64,000 nt of DNA from Candidatus Pacearchaeota archaeon (GTDB lineage Archaea; Nanobdellota; Nanobdellia; Pacearchaeales; GW2011-AR1): assembly GCA_018303845.1 (NCBI GenBank), contig JAGVXH010000004.1:1-64000 (forward strand), read 5' to 3'. Below, one piece after another: positions 42,417 to 50,925 of the stretch (the stretch's first letter is position 1; each line of letters begins with the position of its first letter). The notes beneath the pieces are model-generated. The model ran no database searches. It worked only from the letters and a program-made list of their open reading frames with translations, and had not been told where the DNA came from. A program made the translations under genes and the position numbers.

Positions 42417-45121
42417 TAATCCCTATTCCCAAAATCCAAGTCATCCAAAGACCCATACTCTCCAGTAGAAGCTTCCTTAAATTCAGGCACAACTTTAATT
42501 CCCTCAGGAATTTCACTAACATCCCAAATCTTTATAGGACCCCTAAATCCCTGATAATAAACAAAATCGCCAAGTGGAACGCCTTGCGCTTTCAGGCTCG
42601 CAACAACAGGGTCGTCCTCGGTATGCACAAGTTCCAATGTCTCATACTCTCCAAATGCATCGTCCAACAAAAACAGCCTAGCAAACAAGCTCTTAGAGAC
42701 CGTCTGAGATAAGTAAATCGCAGCACCCATCTGATTTATACTGTTTCCTGTAAATGCTGGAATAATATCAATAACAACATCAAGCCCACTCCCAAAATCA
42801 ATAAGCCCTCCATTCACATAAACATATCGAACAGGAATCCTGGTCTGAATATTGTTATAAATATAAACTGCCTGAGGTTGCCTCAAAGAATTTCCTTCTA
42901 TATTCATAATAACACCAACAACAGCCGCTTTCTCCGCTGGCAAAAATATATCCTTCCCATTCATGTTATAGTTAATATCTTCAAATAAATACATTCCTCC
43001 ACTAAAAACAATCATAGTTCCATTCGCAGTTTCTACAGTCTGCTTAGGATCATTAGGCATCACAGGAATAGCGGCATATCGATCAACTCCATCGGGTCCA
43101 CTCCCAATCCTACTATATGCAGGATATTTTCCTAAGTCAGTTTGGTCAATCAGAAGATAATCAACATCCATAGTCTTAAAAAAACTAAGTGCAGTTTCAG
43201 GTTGTGGAGTAGTTAAAACATATCTTCCTATCTTATGGTTCCCATCATAAATTGTTTGTATTTGTCCTCCGTCCGCCACAGTGGCTCTCCCCCCAAGAGT
43301 TTGAACCCAGTATCCATAATCCCACCAATGAGAAAAAACAGCACTTGTGTCGGTATTATTTCTAATCCAAGACATCGCTCCCTGCCATTGCCAGTCTGCC
43401 GAAGGTCCAGTATGCCGAGCTTGATCAGAAATTAAAAGATAAGAACCATAAATACTGGTTCCTCCGACTACAACAGAAACGATTAAAACGCCAATAAGTA
43501 TAACCCCAGAAATTTCTTCAAATCTATTTTTTTTGTAGTATTCAAAGATTTTTGCAATAAAATATGCCGAAGAGAGACAGATAAATGGTGTAATGAAAAA
43601 AAGCATACGAATTGAAGATCTCGCCGTTATAAGAGTCACAATGGCCCATGCAGATAATATCAAAATAGAAGAATCAATTTCTATGCGCCCATCATTATAA
43701 CTTTTAAGAAAAGCATATGCGAAAAACACAAGTCCGCTCAGATAGAGTAGTCCGCCCAAGCTAATAAAATCTTCCCCGCTTAAAATTGAACTAGGAGAAA
43801 TTCGAGTAAACAAAATTCCAGACATCATGGCTACAAACCCAACAATTAATAAATATCTGTTTTTTCGCGATTTAATTTTTTTCGCGAATTCAATTCCCAT
43901 CATAACTAGCCCAAGAAAGAATAGCCAAAATAACTGAACCCCAACTCCTCCAATTAAGTCAGAAAGATACATCTGAGAATTTTCTGCAACGGTAAATCCA
44001 TGTCTACCCCCATCCCCAGAACCAACCCAACTAGGATTAACCATTTTATTTAAGGTTATCCAAACAATTTCAAAAAAATTCATTTTAATAAGAGGCAGTA
44101 ATATAATGCCAAGAATTATTAAAACAGAAATTACATAATAGATACGATGTTTTTCATTATACCTACTTTTCATATATTTGGAGAAATAAATAATTAATCT
44201 ATCTACGATAATAAAAGCCAAAACAGCTACGCTGATAATTGAACTAGGGCCAAGAAGATATCTCTGGATGAAAAAAGACGGAAGAATTCTTGATGGAAGA
44301 ATAAAAAGAACACTAGAGATTAACCATGCTGAATAAAAAAGAAGACCTGTATCCTTAAAGTCGCTATCTGGTTTTTGTAATTTTATTATCCAAAGAGCAA
44401 AGAAACTAATAGGAATAATCATAAAAATAAATGCACCAACTCCCCCCCAAAAAAGAATACTAGCATCCGTTATCCCGCCAACTATTATTCCAGCGACTAC
44501 AGCTCCAATCAAATTTTTCTTTTTTGCCCCATCTAAATATTTCATAGCCAAAGCAAAAGCTAGCATAACAGCAAAAAATCCCATCATGCCAATTGCGTCA
44601 TGGTCACTGGATCCAGCCAAGGTTCTAAACAAATAAGCAGGAACAAAAGCCAAAAAAGTACAGGATAAAATGCTAGCGGTTTTAGATTTCGTCAAAACAT
44701 ATGTTAAAAGAAAAAAAAGTATTAACGCAACTCCAAAAAAGAAGACGGGAGAAAAAACATTAATTGTTCTTAGGCTATAATCCCCAAAAATACTAGATGC
44801 CTTCCACATCCAGACAATAACCTGTGGCGAAATTTCATAAGTCCATTCCACATTAAAACCAGGAACTCTCATATAGTCAATCTCCCCTATATTGCCGTTT
44901 GTTTCAACAAGAGTTTCTGCAATTCTTAAAAAATAATAGGAGTCAAGATCGCCAGGAATCATCCCCCCAGTAGTACGGTCAGTAAATAAATCCCAATTAG
45001 AAAGCCGAATTGAAGAACTTAGCATCAAAATGGCAAAAAAAACAACAATAGTAGCAGCCCATTGATACTTCTTATTGGAAACAACTTCCAAAACAAAATC
45101 CTTAATCTCGTTGTAACTCAT
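42416..45121 (-). CDS. aglB: Dolichyl-(di)phosphooligosaccharide transferase AglB (STT3)
   Basis: I use the ATG at 45121, about 25 nt below a TATA-like TTTTTTAAAG; the frame from 45160 would read through that box. The 901-aa protein has about 13 membrane segments, then a large outer domain. Catalytic motifs are present: D58-x-D60 in PGDLDSYY, D173-H-D175, TVAE at 377-380 (TIxE type) and WWDYG at 599-603. AglB moves the lipid-linked glycan onto Asn of secreted proteins. This gene anchors the glycan island as an N-glycosylation locus. Confidence 0.95.
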   Translation of the reverse strand: MSYNEIKDFVLEVVSNKKYQWAATIVVFFAILMLSSSIRLSNWDLFTDRTTGGMIPGDLDSYYFLRIAETLVETNGNIGEIDYMRVPGFNVEWTYEISPQVIVWMWKASSIFGDYSLRTINVFSPVFFFGVALILFFLLTYVLTKSKTASILSCTFLAFVPAYLFRTLAGSSDHDAIGMMGFFAVMLAFALAMKYLDGAKKKNLIGAVVAGIIVGGITDASILFWGGVGAFIFMIIPISFFALWIIKLQKPDSDFKDTGLLFYSAWLISSVLFILPSRILPSFFIQRYLLGPSSIISVAVLAFIIVDRLIIYFSKYMKSRYNEKHRIYYVISVLIILGIILLPLIKMNFFEIVWITLNKMVNPSWVGSGDGGRHGFTVAENSQMYLSDLIGGVGVQLFWLFFLGLVMMGIEFAKKIKSRKNRYLLIVGFVAMMSGILFTRISPSSILSGEDFISLGGLLYLSGLVFFAYAFLKSYNDGRIEIDSSILILSAWAIVTLITARSSIRMLFFITPFICLSSAYFIAKIFEYYKKNRFEEISGVILIGVLIVSVVVGGTSIYGSYLLISDQARHTGPSADWQWQGAMSWIRNNTDTSAVFSHWWDYGYWVQTLGGRATVADGGQIQTIYDGNHKIGRYVLTTPQPETALSFFKTMDVDYLLIDQTDLGKYPAYSRIGSGPDGVDRYAAIPVMPNDPKQTVETANGTMIVFSGGMYLFEDINYNMNGKDIFLPAEKAAVVGVIMNIEGNSLRQPQAVYIYNNIQTRIPVRYVYVNGGLIDFGSGLDVVIDIIPAFTGNSINQMGAAIYLSQTVSKSLFARLFLLDDAFGEYETLELVHTEDDPVVASLKAQGVPLGDFVYYQGFRGPIKIWDVSEIPEGIKVVPEFKEASTGEYGSLDDLDFGNRD

Positions 45122-45142
45122 ATCCAAAAACATCAAACCCAC

Positions 45143-45155
45143 TTTAAAAAACTTC
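45143..45155 (-). promoter_or_regulatory. TATA box for the aglB operon
   Basis: The minus strand reads GTTTTTTAAAGTG, 22-34 nt before the chosen aglB start at 45121. Confidence 0.4.
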
Positions 45156-45187
45156 CTCACCGCGTCAAATCTTCACATCTGCCAAGT

Positions 45188-45365
45188 TCGCGAAATAAAA
45201 TTTTAGGTGCAGGAGTCCAGCCCAAAGGAAGAGGACAGCAATGTTAAGAAATTTTATTTCGCATTAAATACTATAATTAAAAATTGATTTTTCATAGAAA
45301 ATTAATTTTTAATTATAGCTAACTAAGTTTTGATTCCAGAGAACCTTTTTCTAAAAGGGAGCCTA
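45188..45365. repeat. Structured element, copy A
   Basis: It holds a perfect 14-bp stem, 45190-45203 with 45249-45262, enclosing smaller stems (215-218 with 233-236, 208-210 with 238-240) and an AAA loop. ATTAAATA follows, then a second perfect 15-bp stem, 45271-45285 with 45304-45318, then CTAACTAAGTTTT and a third C-rich hairpin near 45342-45360. Copy B at 46337-46493 has the same order with paired changes. It lies directly behind the GPT gene on the minus strand. The strand of any RNA is not known. Confidence 0.7.
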
Positions 45366-45415
45366 TCACATCATCAAAAATCCAATCAGAATAAACAAAA
45401 TCTGAAACGCGTGAA

Positions 45416-46279
45416 TCAAATAAACAACTTTCTTCTCAGTTGCACTTTAGTCGGAATCCCAAACGAATGCTTTTTTAGCCCACCTCGCACTTTCAAAATA
45501 ACTTCCAAAACATACGGAATAAAAACGACGAAGGCAATCTTTTCAAAATTACCCAAAATCGCCATGCCTGCAATCAACGCTCCAACGCCATAAGTCATAA
45601 CATCCCCAGGAAAAACTTTCGCTGGCACTTTGTTAAAAATCCAAAATCCAAGTAAAGCCCCAACCATACAAAGTCCAACAATTCCAAGCCAAGCCGAACC
45701 AGTGGCATAAGCAACAAAACTCAAAAACGAGAGAATCAAAATACCTTGTCCCGCCTCAAGCCCATTATACCCAGCTAAAAAATTATAAGTAGTACTCGCT
45801 CCAACAACAGCTAACGGAATCAAAAACAAAGGATACAAAATACCAAAGTCGACAATTCCAATAAACGGCAGATTCATAAAATGGGTACCGGCATTAATTA
45901 CAATCAAAGGAATAGAGGCGGCAATAGCAAGTAAAATCCGAATTCTTATGGGCAAACCATTGTTCTTCCATCCGAGCAAATCATCAACAAGTGCAACAAT
46001 CGCTAAAATCAAAATAACCGTAAGTAAGGCAAAAATTTCCAAAGCCTTACTCTGTCCACCAAACAAGAAAGTTTTCAAAGCAATATAACTCAAAACCCCC
46101 AAAATAAAAGCCATAATAACAATAACTCCACCACTCGAAGCGATATTCTTAGGGTGCCCGAATTTATTCATATCTTCCCATGTAAGCTTCAATCTTCGAC
46201 AAGCATGAATCCACATCGGCAAAAAGGTGACACATAAAACAAAACTTATCAAAACCGAAACGAGCAACACATATTCCAT
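45416..46279 (-). CDS. Dolichyl-phosphate GlcNAc-1-phosphate transferase (GPT/Alg7-like), C-terminus frameshifted
   Basis: The 287-aa multi-span protein belongs to the MraY/WecA/Alg7 family that starts lipid-linked glycans. It has D99-D100-L-L-G-W-K-N, N166-x5-N172 in NFLAGYNGLEAGQG, and FPGDVMTYG with D226. I use the ATG at 46279 below a GATATAAATA box. After HSFGIPT the frame runs to an early stop at 45416. A shifted frame reads ATEKKVVYLIHAF and then a hydrophobic helix to TGA at 45366, which looks like the proper last membrane segment. The gene is thus frameshifted near 45447-45456, or the assembly is wrong by a base or two. Confidence 0.87.
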   Translation of the reverse strand: MEYVLLVSVLISFVLCVTFLPMWIHACRRLKLTWEDMNKFGHPKNIASSGGVIVIMAFILGVLSYIALKTFLFGGQSKALEIFALLTVILILAIVALVDDLLGWKNNGLPIRIRILLAIAASIPLIVINAGTHFMNLPFIGIVDFGILYPLFLIPLAVVGASTTYNFLAGYNGLEAGQGILILSFLSFVAYATGSAWLGIVGLCMVGALLGFWIFNKVPAKVFPGDVMTYGVGALIAGMAILGNFEKIAFVVFIPYVLEVILKVRGGLKKHSFGIPTKVQLRRKLFI

Positions 46280-46318
46280 AAATAAACCCACAAATCATGC
46301 CTTAAAAATATTTATATC
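46210..46318. repeat. Direct repeat, GPT 5' end (partner at 46494)
   Basis: This 109-bp segment covers the GPT promoter and first codons. It recurs at 46494-46602 with very few mismatches, offset by exactly 284 bp. Structured element B lies between the two copies. Confidence 0.9.
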
Positions 46319-46336
46319 TAAAAGAAAATAGCAAAA

Positions 46337-46493
46337 TTCGCCAAATCCGCAAATTAAAAATTTAGGTTCAGGCGCCCGGCTCCAAAGGAGAGAGGGCGGA
46401 ACCGTTAAGAAATTTTAATTTGCATTAAATACGAAAGGTCAGTTTCGCTAACTAAGTTTTTCTCCCAGGTGTCTTTTTTTTAAAAAGAGCCCT
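46337..46493. repeat. Structured element, copy B
   Basis: A 14-bp stem (46349-46363 with 46410-46423, one bulged A) encloses GGTTC/GAACC, CGCCC/GGGCG and CTCC/GGAG stems in line. ATTAAATA, a small CGAAA/TTTCG hairpin, CTAACTAAGTTTT and a third hairpin near 46468-46492 follow. The outer stem differs from copy A at several positions with both strands changed, which supports a conserved RNA structure. Confidence 0.7.
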
Positions 46494-46602
46494 TCCACAT
46501 CGGCAAAAAGGTGACACATAAAATAAAACTTATCAAAACCGAAACGAGCAATACATATTCCATAAATAAACCCACAAATCATGCCTTAAAAATATTTATA
46601 TC
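46494..46602 (-). pseudogene. Partial duplicate of the GPT promoter and first codons
   Basis: The minus strand reads the GPT TATA box, the start ATG (46575) and about 27 codons (MEYVLLVSVLISF...), then runs directly into structured element B. It is the remnant of a second GPT copy. This repeat also fills the gap between GPT and the SpoIIM-like gene. Confidence 0.85.
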
Positions 46603-47454
46603 CTAAAAAAGCAAAGGAGTCAAATACACTTCCATCAAAGCCGCCAAAATCAAAATAACAATCGCGATAATAATCATCAAAAGTGAATCCTGCAAAATCC
46701 TCCAAGTCCCTTCTCCCTTCAAATCCTTCCGAATCACAGCAACCGAAACAATCCCGCCTGCCAAAGCCCCAATAAAATAAGCCCCAATCTCAGGAATCCC
46801 ATGAATCATATATCTCATCAAACCAAGTGGCAATTGACTCAAAGTCTTATCCGTAAAAATACCAATAGCGGCAGCAATCACCGAAGCATTCCAAACCAAA
46901 ATAAACATAGCCCCAGCGCCAAATGCAAGAGAAAACAAAATAGTAAAAATCAAAACATAAATATTATTCGCAAAAATTCCCAAAACGGCGTCACTTCCAG
47001 TCGCTTGTCCAGTCCCCACCGGAATCCCATGTTGCTCAACACAATAATCAAAATGTGAAGGATTGTTTATCGCGCAGAAAGTTTTAATTTGAAAATTGAA
47101 ATTCGGACCAACCGCTTCAGGCGCAATAGCATACCAAAAAGAAAAAGCAACAATGAAACCCATAAACATCCAAAGCAAAGCCTGCACAGCCCTAGAATGC
47201 TCCCATATCAACTTCCCAGAATCACTTATTTCGATATCCTTTCCTTCTTCAAGTTTAATAATATAATACATAAACGGCATACAACAAATCACCGTAAAAA
47301 TAACAACCAACAATCCGCCACCTTCTTTCAAAATAGAATCCTTCCCAAAAACAAACACAACCAGAGCAAGCGAAACACTGGCCCAAATCATCCCTATAAA
47401 AAACATTTCCCATGGCTTTCTCTCAGCTCTTTTAGGTTTCATAAACAATTCTAT
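46603..47454 (-). CDS. SpoIIM-family (stage II sporulation protein M-like) membrane protein
   Basis: I place the start at 47454, where GGTGAGG stands 3-4 nt before ATG. The 283-aa protein has five or so membrane segments and the family's HGIPEIGAYFIGALAGG motif, after a central NNIYVLIFTILFSLAFGAGA. In archaea this family is widespread with no settled role; it is often discussed in membrane remodelling. The gene stands alone, divergent from the R15P-isomerase-like gene. Confidence 0.8.
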   Translation of the reverse strand: MELFMKPKRAERKPWEMFFIGMIWASVSLALVVFVFGKDSILKEGGGLLVVIFTVICCMPFMYYIIKLEEGKDIEISDSGKLIWEHSRAVQALLWMFMGFIVAFSFWYAIAPEAVGPNFNFQIKTFCAINNPSHFDYCVEQHGIPVGTGQATGSDAVLGIFANNIYVLIFTILFSLAFGAGAMFILVWNASVIAAAIGIFTDKTLSQLPLGLMRYMIHGIPEIGAYFIGALAGGIVSVAVIRKDLKGEGTWRILQDSLLMIIIAIVILILAALMEVYLTPLLF

Positions 47455-47526
47455 CATAGCCTCACCGTTCTCCCATATAATCGAATACATAAACATCTTT
47501 TTAAAGTTTTATCAACTCTTTTGTTT

Positions 47527-48354
47527 ATGAAAAAGGTGATAAATAGCACGCTCTTCAATTCAATAATTTCCGACATCAAATCAGTAAAGATTCAAGGCGC
47601 AGAAAACATATGTAAGGCCGGAATAAAAGCCTACTTATTGCAGCCTAACAAATCTTCCGCAAAGCAAATTCTTCTCACGCGTCCAACAGAACCTCTTCTT
47701 CAAAATGCCTTAGTCGCCATACAAAAGTCGACTAATCCAAAGCAAACCGCAAAAAAATTCTTAAAAGATCTAGAATCTTCCCATAACAAAATATCAAAAT
47801 TCGGAGCCTCCCTAATCAAAAACGACATGAATATCTACACTCACTGCCACAGCTCAACGGTTATGGATATTTTAAAATTAGCAAAGAAACAAAAGAAAAA
47901 ATTCGTAGTTTATACAACTGAAGTCGAACCACTTTTACAAGGTCACAAAACAGCAATTGATTTAGCAAAATCCAAAATTCACACAATCGTCGCCCCGGAT
48001 TTAGCAGCCGAACACTCTTTGGCCAAGTGCGACATCTTCTTCTTCGGAGCAGACGCCTTTTCAAAATCTGAAGTCGCAAACAAAATAGGGACATCAACTC
48101 TCGTCAAACTAGCAAAACTACATAACGTTCCAGTCTACTCCTGCGGAGTTTCTCTAAAATTCACAAAAAAAATAATTATAGAATCTCGTTCCCCAAAAGA
48201 AGTCTGGGACGAACGAAACAAAAACATCGAAGTCTTAAATATACCATTCGACAAAGCAAAACTAAAAGACTTAACCGGTATAATCTCAGAATTCGGAATC
48301 CTAAAACAAAAAGAATTTATAAAAAAAGCTAGCAACAAACTAAAGAGCCTGTAG
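47527..48354 (+). CDS. eIF2B-family ribose-1,5-bisphosphate isomerase-like protein
   Basis: I begin at the ATG at 47527; the open frame extends further upstream but only as shadow of the opposite gene. The 275-aa protein carries C107 in IYTHCHSS and D176 in FFGADAF, the catalytic Cys and Asp of R15P isomerase and methylthioribose-1-P isomerase. R15P isomerase feeds the archaeal AMP/RuBisCO III pathway, known from several DPANN. No other gene of that pathway is in the window. An eIF2B regulatory role is the alternative, but the retained Cys and Asp favour an enzyme. Confidence 0.82.
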   Translation: MKKVINSTLFNSIISDIKSVKIQGAENICKAGIKAYLLQPNKSSAKQILLTRPTEPLLQNALVAIQKSTNPKQTAKKFLKDLESSHNKISKFGASLIKNDMNIYTHCHSSTVMDILKLAKKQKKKFVVYTTEVEPLLQGHKTAIDLAKSKIHTIVAPDLAAEHSLAKCDIFFFGADAFSKSEVANKIGTSTLVKLAKLHNVPVYSCGVSLKFTKKIIIESRSPKEVWDERNKNIEVLNIPFDKAKLKDLTGIISEFGILKQKEFIKKASNKLKSL

Positions 48355-48697
48355 AAACATCAGAATAAGCATATCTATCAAATATTCCAGAATTAAAAAT
48401 AGCCCCACTATTCAAAATCATATTAGACAAATTGTTATTTCTTGTGCCTTTATGCTCGTCGCATAAACGAGCAGCCATTTTATGAGAAATCATAGCATCC
48501 GGATTTGATTCTTTGTATTTCCTGGTATAATCAATTAGTTCCCTTGGGTTATCAATCTCCGTCTCCACAAGTCCATTAACATAATCCTGAGTCCATTTTT
48601 TTATCGCCTTATTCCTTTCCATCTCAAGCTTCTCAAGCCCCTTATAATAAGAATCTGATACTTGAGGCCTTCTTCTAACAACTCCCATGTCTGTCAT
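48329..48697 (-). CDS. Hypothetical protein, 122 aa
   Basis: I do not recognise this protein. It is charged and mostly helical, with no membrane segment; it ends in SLVCC. The ATG at 48697 is about 20-29 nt below a TTTTTTAAAG box, which supports a real, leaderless gene. Its end overlaps the convergent R15P-isomerase-like gene by 26 bp. Confidence 0.5.
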   Translation of the reverse strand: MTDMGVVRRRPQVSDSYYKGLEKLEMERNKAIKKWTQDYVNGLVETEIDNPRELIDYTRKYKESNPDAMISHKMAARLCDEHKGTRNNNLSNMILNSGAIFNSGIFDRYAYSDVSTGSLVCC

Positions 48698-48741
48698 ACA
48701 AATACATTAGAATATACTTTAAAAAAATTTAGATACTCTAG

Positions 48742-49107
48742 TTAAGCTTTAGTCTCAGGGATAATGCACCCGGCTTTAACCCACTCATTAAACTCTTCCA
48801 GGCTCTTCCACATAATCTTAAATGAGTCCCCATCTCCATTTCTCTCACAATTCTCTGACGAATACTCCCTGCAAATAATCGGCCTCTTCTCATAATAACC
48901 ACACCATCCATCTTCTTTCAACTTTTTACACTTGTTATTCACTTGCATATTCCAACTATCATCATTATCAATAAAAACCCAAACATTCTCATGTAGCAAA
49001 AACCACCTAATCTGGTCGTACTCTTTTTCAGTTTCAGGCGCATCAATTTCGACTGCAACGTGCCGACAACACAAATCACAACCATCACACGGATTTTTTC
49101 CAACCAT
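48742..49107 (-). CDS. YkgJ-family Cys-cluster protein
   Basis: I use the ATG at 49107; the longer frame starts with TTG. The 121-aa protein has C7-x2-C10-x2-C13-C14 in NPCDGCDLCCRH, then CKKL, WCGYYEKRPIICREY and NCER, the spaced Cys pattern of the YkgJ/UPF0153 family thought to bind zinc or an Fe-S cluster. The biochemical role is unknown. It lies 24 bp behind the YdjM-like gene. Confidence 0.8.
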   Translation of the reverse strand: MVGKNPCDGCDLCCRHVAVEIDAPETEKEYDQIRWFLLHENVWVFIDNDDSWNMQVNNKCKKLKEDGWCGYYEKRPIICREYSSENCERNGDGDSFKIMWKSLEEFNEWVKAGCIIPETKA

Positions 49108-49131
49108 CTTCACTAACAACCTATTCAATTT

Positions 49132-49611
49132 TTAAATCTTCGCTATCCTATTTACATCGTCTATAAATTTTAATTTTTTATACTTAAAATAATCATAAAC
49201 AATAGAAAGTTTATCGATTCGTCCTCTCCACGACACCTGATGAATCCAATCCAAAATCAAATGAAACAAAAATCCTGCCGATACAAAGTAAAACAATTCC
49301 CAAATAAAATACCCAACTAACCAAGTAAGAACCACAACCTCAATCCCATGTAAAAACCAAAACCCACTATAAATCCCACTTCTTTTCTTCTTGCTCATCT
49401 TCATAAAAACCTCTCCCTTCTCAATAAACCAAGTAGCCGCCCTCCTCAAATTCCAATCCTTCTTCCGATAAGCATAATACAAATAATGGTCCACATCAAT
49501 TCCTATGGTCGCAATCAAAAAAACTAAACACCCAAAAATTCCAATCTCAAACCCAAAATATAAAACAATAGCAGCAACTACTCCAAGCAAAAAATGACTT
49601 TTCGGCAACAT
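49132..49611 (-). CDS. YdjM-like (DUF457) membrane-bound metal-dependent hydrolase family protein
   Basis: The 159-aa protein has SHFLLG at 5-10, IGIDVDHYLYY with the D-x-D-H pattern (about 37-45), a central FWFLHGIEV and a late FLFHLILDWIHQ. These His/Asp placements, within four membrane segments, match the YdjM/DUF457 group annotated as membrane-bound hydrolases. The substrate is unknown. Confidence 0.7.
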   Translation of the reverse strand: MLPKSHFLLGVVAAIVLYFGFEIGIFGCLVFLIATIGIDVDHYLYYAYRKKDWNLRRAATWFIEKGEVFMKMSKKKRSGIYSGFWFLHGIEVVVLTWLVGYFIWELFYFVSAGFLFHLILDWIHQVSWRGRIDKLSIVYDYFKYKKLKFIDDVNRIAKI

Positions 49612-49664
49612 GAAAACAAAAGTAAAAATTTCTTTATAATTCTTCTTATAATAACATTACTTTT

Positions 49665-50171
49665 TCATTCAATAAACTCAACCAAATCCAAAAATTCAAC
49701 CTCTTCTCTAGTCTCCTTTAAATCCCGAAGCGTAAACTCATGACTTTCCTTATCTAAAGCAACACAACAATCCCGAATCACTTTAATGTCAAAATCCCGA
49801 TCATATGCCTCCTCAACAAAACTCCGAACACAAAGATTAGTCAAAATCCCACAAACTATCACCTCATCAACACCTTCCAACTTCTTTCCCATATCAGTAT
49901 TAAAAAAAGAACTGACTCGTTTTTTTTCAACAACAACATCAGAATCTCGAAACCCAATTCCATCAATAAATTCAACTCCAGCAGTCCCCTCAATAAAAGC
50001 GTCGCCATCTTCTTCAATATGCCGAACAAAAATTATTACATATCCCTTACCGCGACAAAACTCAACTAGCTGATTAACCCGCTTCACAAAATCCCCAACA
50101 TCTCCAACAAAATAATCCGAATCATCATCAAAATATTCCTTCTCAATATCAATCAAAACCAATGCTTTCAT
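49665..50171 (-). CDS. Isochorismatase-family cysteine hydrolase
   Basis: The 168-aa protein has the catalytic triad D8 (LVLIDIEKEYF), K84 (VEKKRVSSFFNT) and C114 (GILTNLCVRS), with the cis-peptide position before it. These mark the isochorismatase/nicotinamidase fold. Nicotinamidase is plausible, but metal-site residues are not clear enough to name it so. It stands alone, with a hairpin element and a tandem repeat upstream. Confidence 0.85.
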   Translation of the reverse strand: MKALVLIDIEKEYFDDDSDYFVGDVGDFVKRVNQLVEFCRGKGYVIIFVRHIEEDGDAFIEGTAGVEFIDGIGFRDSDVVVEKKRVSSFFNTDMGKKLEGVDEVIVCGILTNLCVRSFVEEAYDRDFDIKVIRDCCVALDKESHEFTLRDLKETREEVEFLDLVEFIE

Positions 50172-50220
50172 CTAATATTAAACAAAAAGATATTTTTAAT
50201 CTTTTCTCTTGTCAGCTAGT

Positions 50221-50262
50221 CCATGAGGAATACAGCGTCAAGGACGACGCAATTTTTCATGG
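50221..50262. repeat. Two-stem hairpin element, copy 1
   Basis: CCATGA (50221-50226) pairs with TCATGG (50257-50262), and GCGTC (50235-50239) with GACGC (50246-50250). A similar word order (GTCCAYG, GCAGCGTC, GACG, AATTTTKCATG, AAAC) recurs at 52351-52396 before secY. Confidence 0.6.
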
Positions 50263-50269
50263 AAACAAT

Positions 50270-50311
50270 CTAAAACCTAATCTCTAAAACCTAATCTCTA
50301 AAACCTAATCT
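50270..50311. repeat. 14-bp tandem repeat, three perfect units
   Basis: CTAAAACCTAATCT is repeated three times without change and then partly. It lies between the isochorismatase start and the DUF106 end, next to an AAAGTTG/CAACTTT hairpin at about 50319-50342 that covers the DUF106 stop and could act in termination. Confidence 0.85.
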
Positions 50312-50330
50312 CTAACATCTCTAAAAGTTG

Positions 50331-50747
50331 TTAAGCAACTTTTAGCACTTTTCTTAAAATAATACTCGCCACAATACTATACCCCAAATAATACCAAATC
50401 CACAAAGGAAAAATCCACCAAGACCCAGGAATAGCAACACTATAAACACTCTTTAGCCAAACAAATAAAATAATAAATGGAATAATAGTCACAAACATTG
50501 GCTTCATCGAACTCTTAAACATAACACCAGTGAGCTGCATCATTTCTAAATTCAACTCTTGCATAACACTCGGTTCTTTCGTCTTTCGAATCTCCGCCTG
50601 AATCTCCTTTTGCCTCTTCTTTAAGCTCTTCAGATGCTCCTGATCAGTAAAATATTTTTGAACTAAAGTAGAAATCAGCGTCACAACAACTGAAAATACC
50701 GCAAGCGAAATCTTAGGGTTCGCAACCATCATCTCTGTTACACTCAT
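50331..50747 (-). CDS. DUF106/EMC3-like (Oxa1 superfamily) membrane insertase
   Basis: The 138-aa protein has an N-terminal membrane segment, a charged coiled-coil hairpin (about 35-65, LKKRQKEIQAEIRKTKEPSV), then two more membrane segments. This is the archaeal Ylp1/DUF106 layout, related to Oxa1, YidC, Get1 and EMC3, which insert membrane proteins. Its place next to secY fits. The gene lies 178 bp below the secY stop and may have its own promoter. Confidence 0.87.
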   Translation of the reverse strand: MSVTEMMVANPKISLAVFSVVVTLISTLVQKYFTDQEHLKSLKKRQKEIQAEIRKTKEPSVMQELNLEMMQLTGVMFKSSMKPMFVTIIPFIILFVWLKSVYSVAIPGSWWIFPLWIWYYLGYSIVASIILRKVLKVA

Positions 50748-50925
50748 AATCTAAATCACCAATTTATCTATATAAAGTTACGCCCTTAATTCATAACAAG
50801 TCTGCAAAATATGATTTTGCTTCAATAGATATTTCGAAGGGGAGTCACGTCTCGCCGTAGAAATGTATCTAAATTTTTTGCAAAAATTTTCCAACGATTT
50901 TTTCAATAGAAAAATGTTGATTTTT

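Noticed and set aside
45188-46493. Structured elements as SRP RNA, RNase P RNA or 5S rRNA
   Set aside because: None of the conserved words of those RNAs (such as the SRP GGAAACAGC loop or the RNase P ACAGAA region) is present.
45188-46493. Structured elements as H/ACA guide RNAs
   Set aside because: The long hairpins resemble the class, but I see no ACA/ANA box at the right distance on either strand. Left as an open test, not a call.
47089-47526. Long plus-strand frame extending upstream of the R15P-isomerase-like gene
   Set aside because: Its first 145 residues are Lys/Asn/His-rich and lie antisense to the SpoIIM-like gene; the real start is the ATG at 47527.
50270-50316. CRISPR array
   Set aside because: The 14-bp units are direct tandem copies with no spacers, and there are no cas genes in the window.
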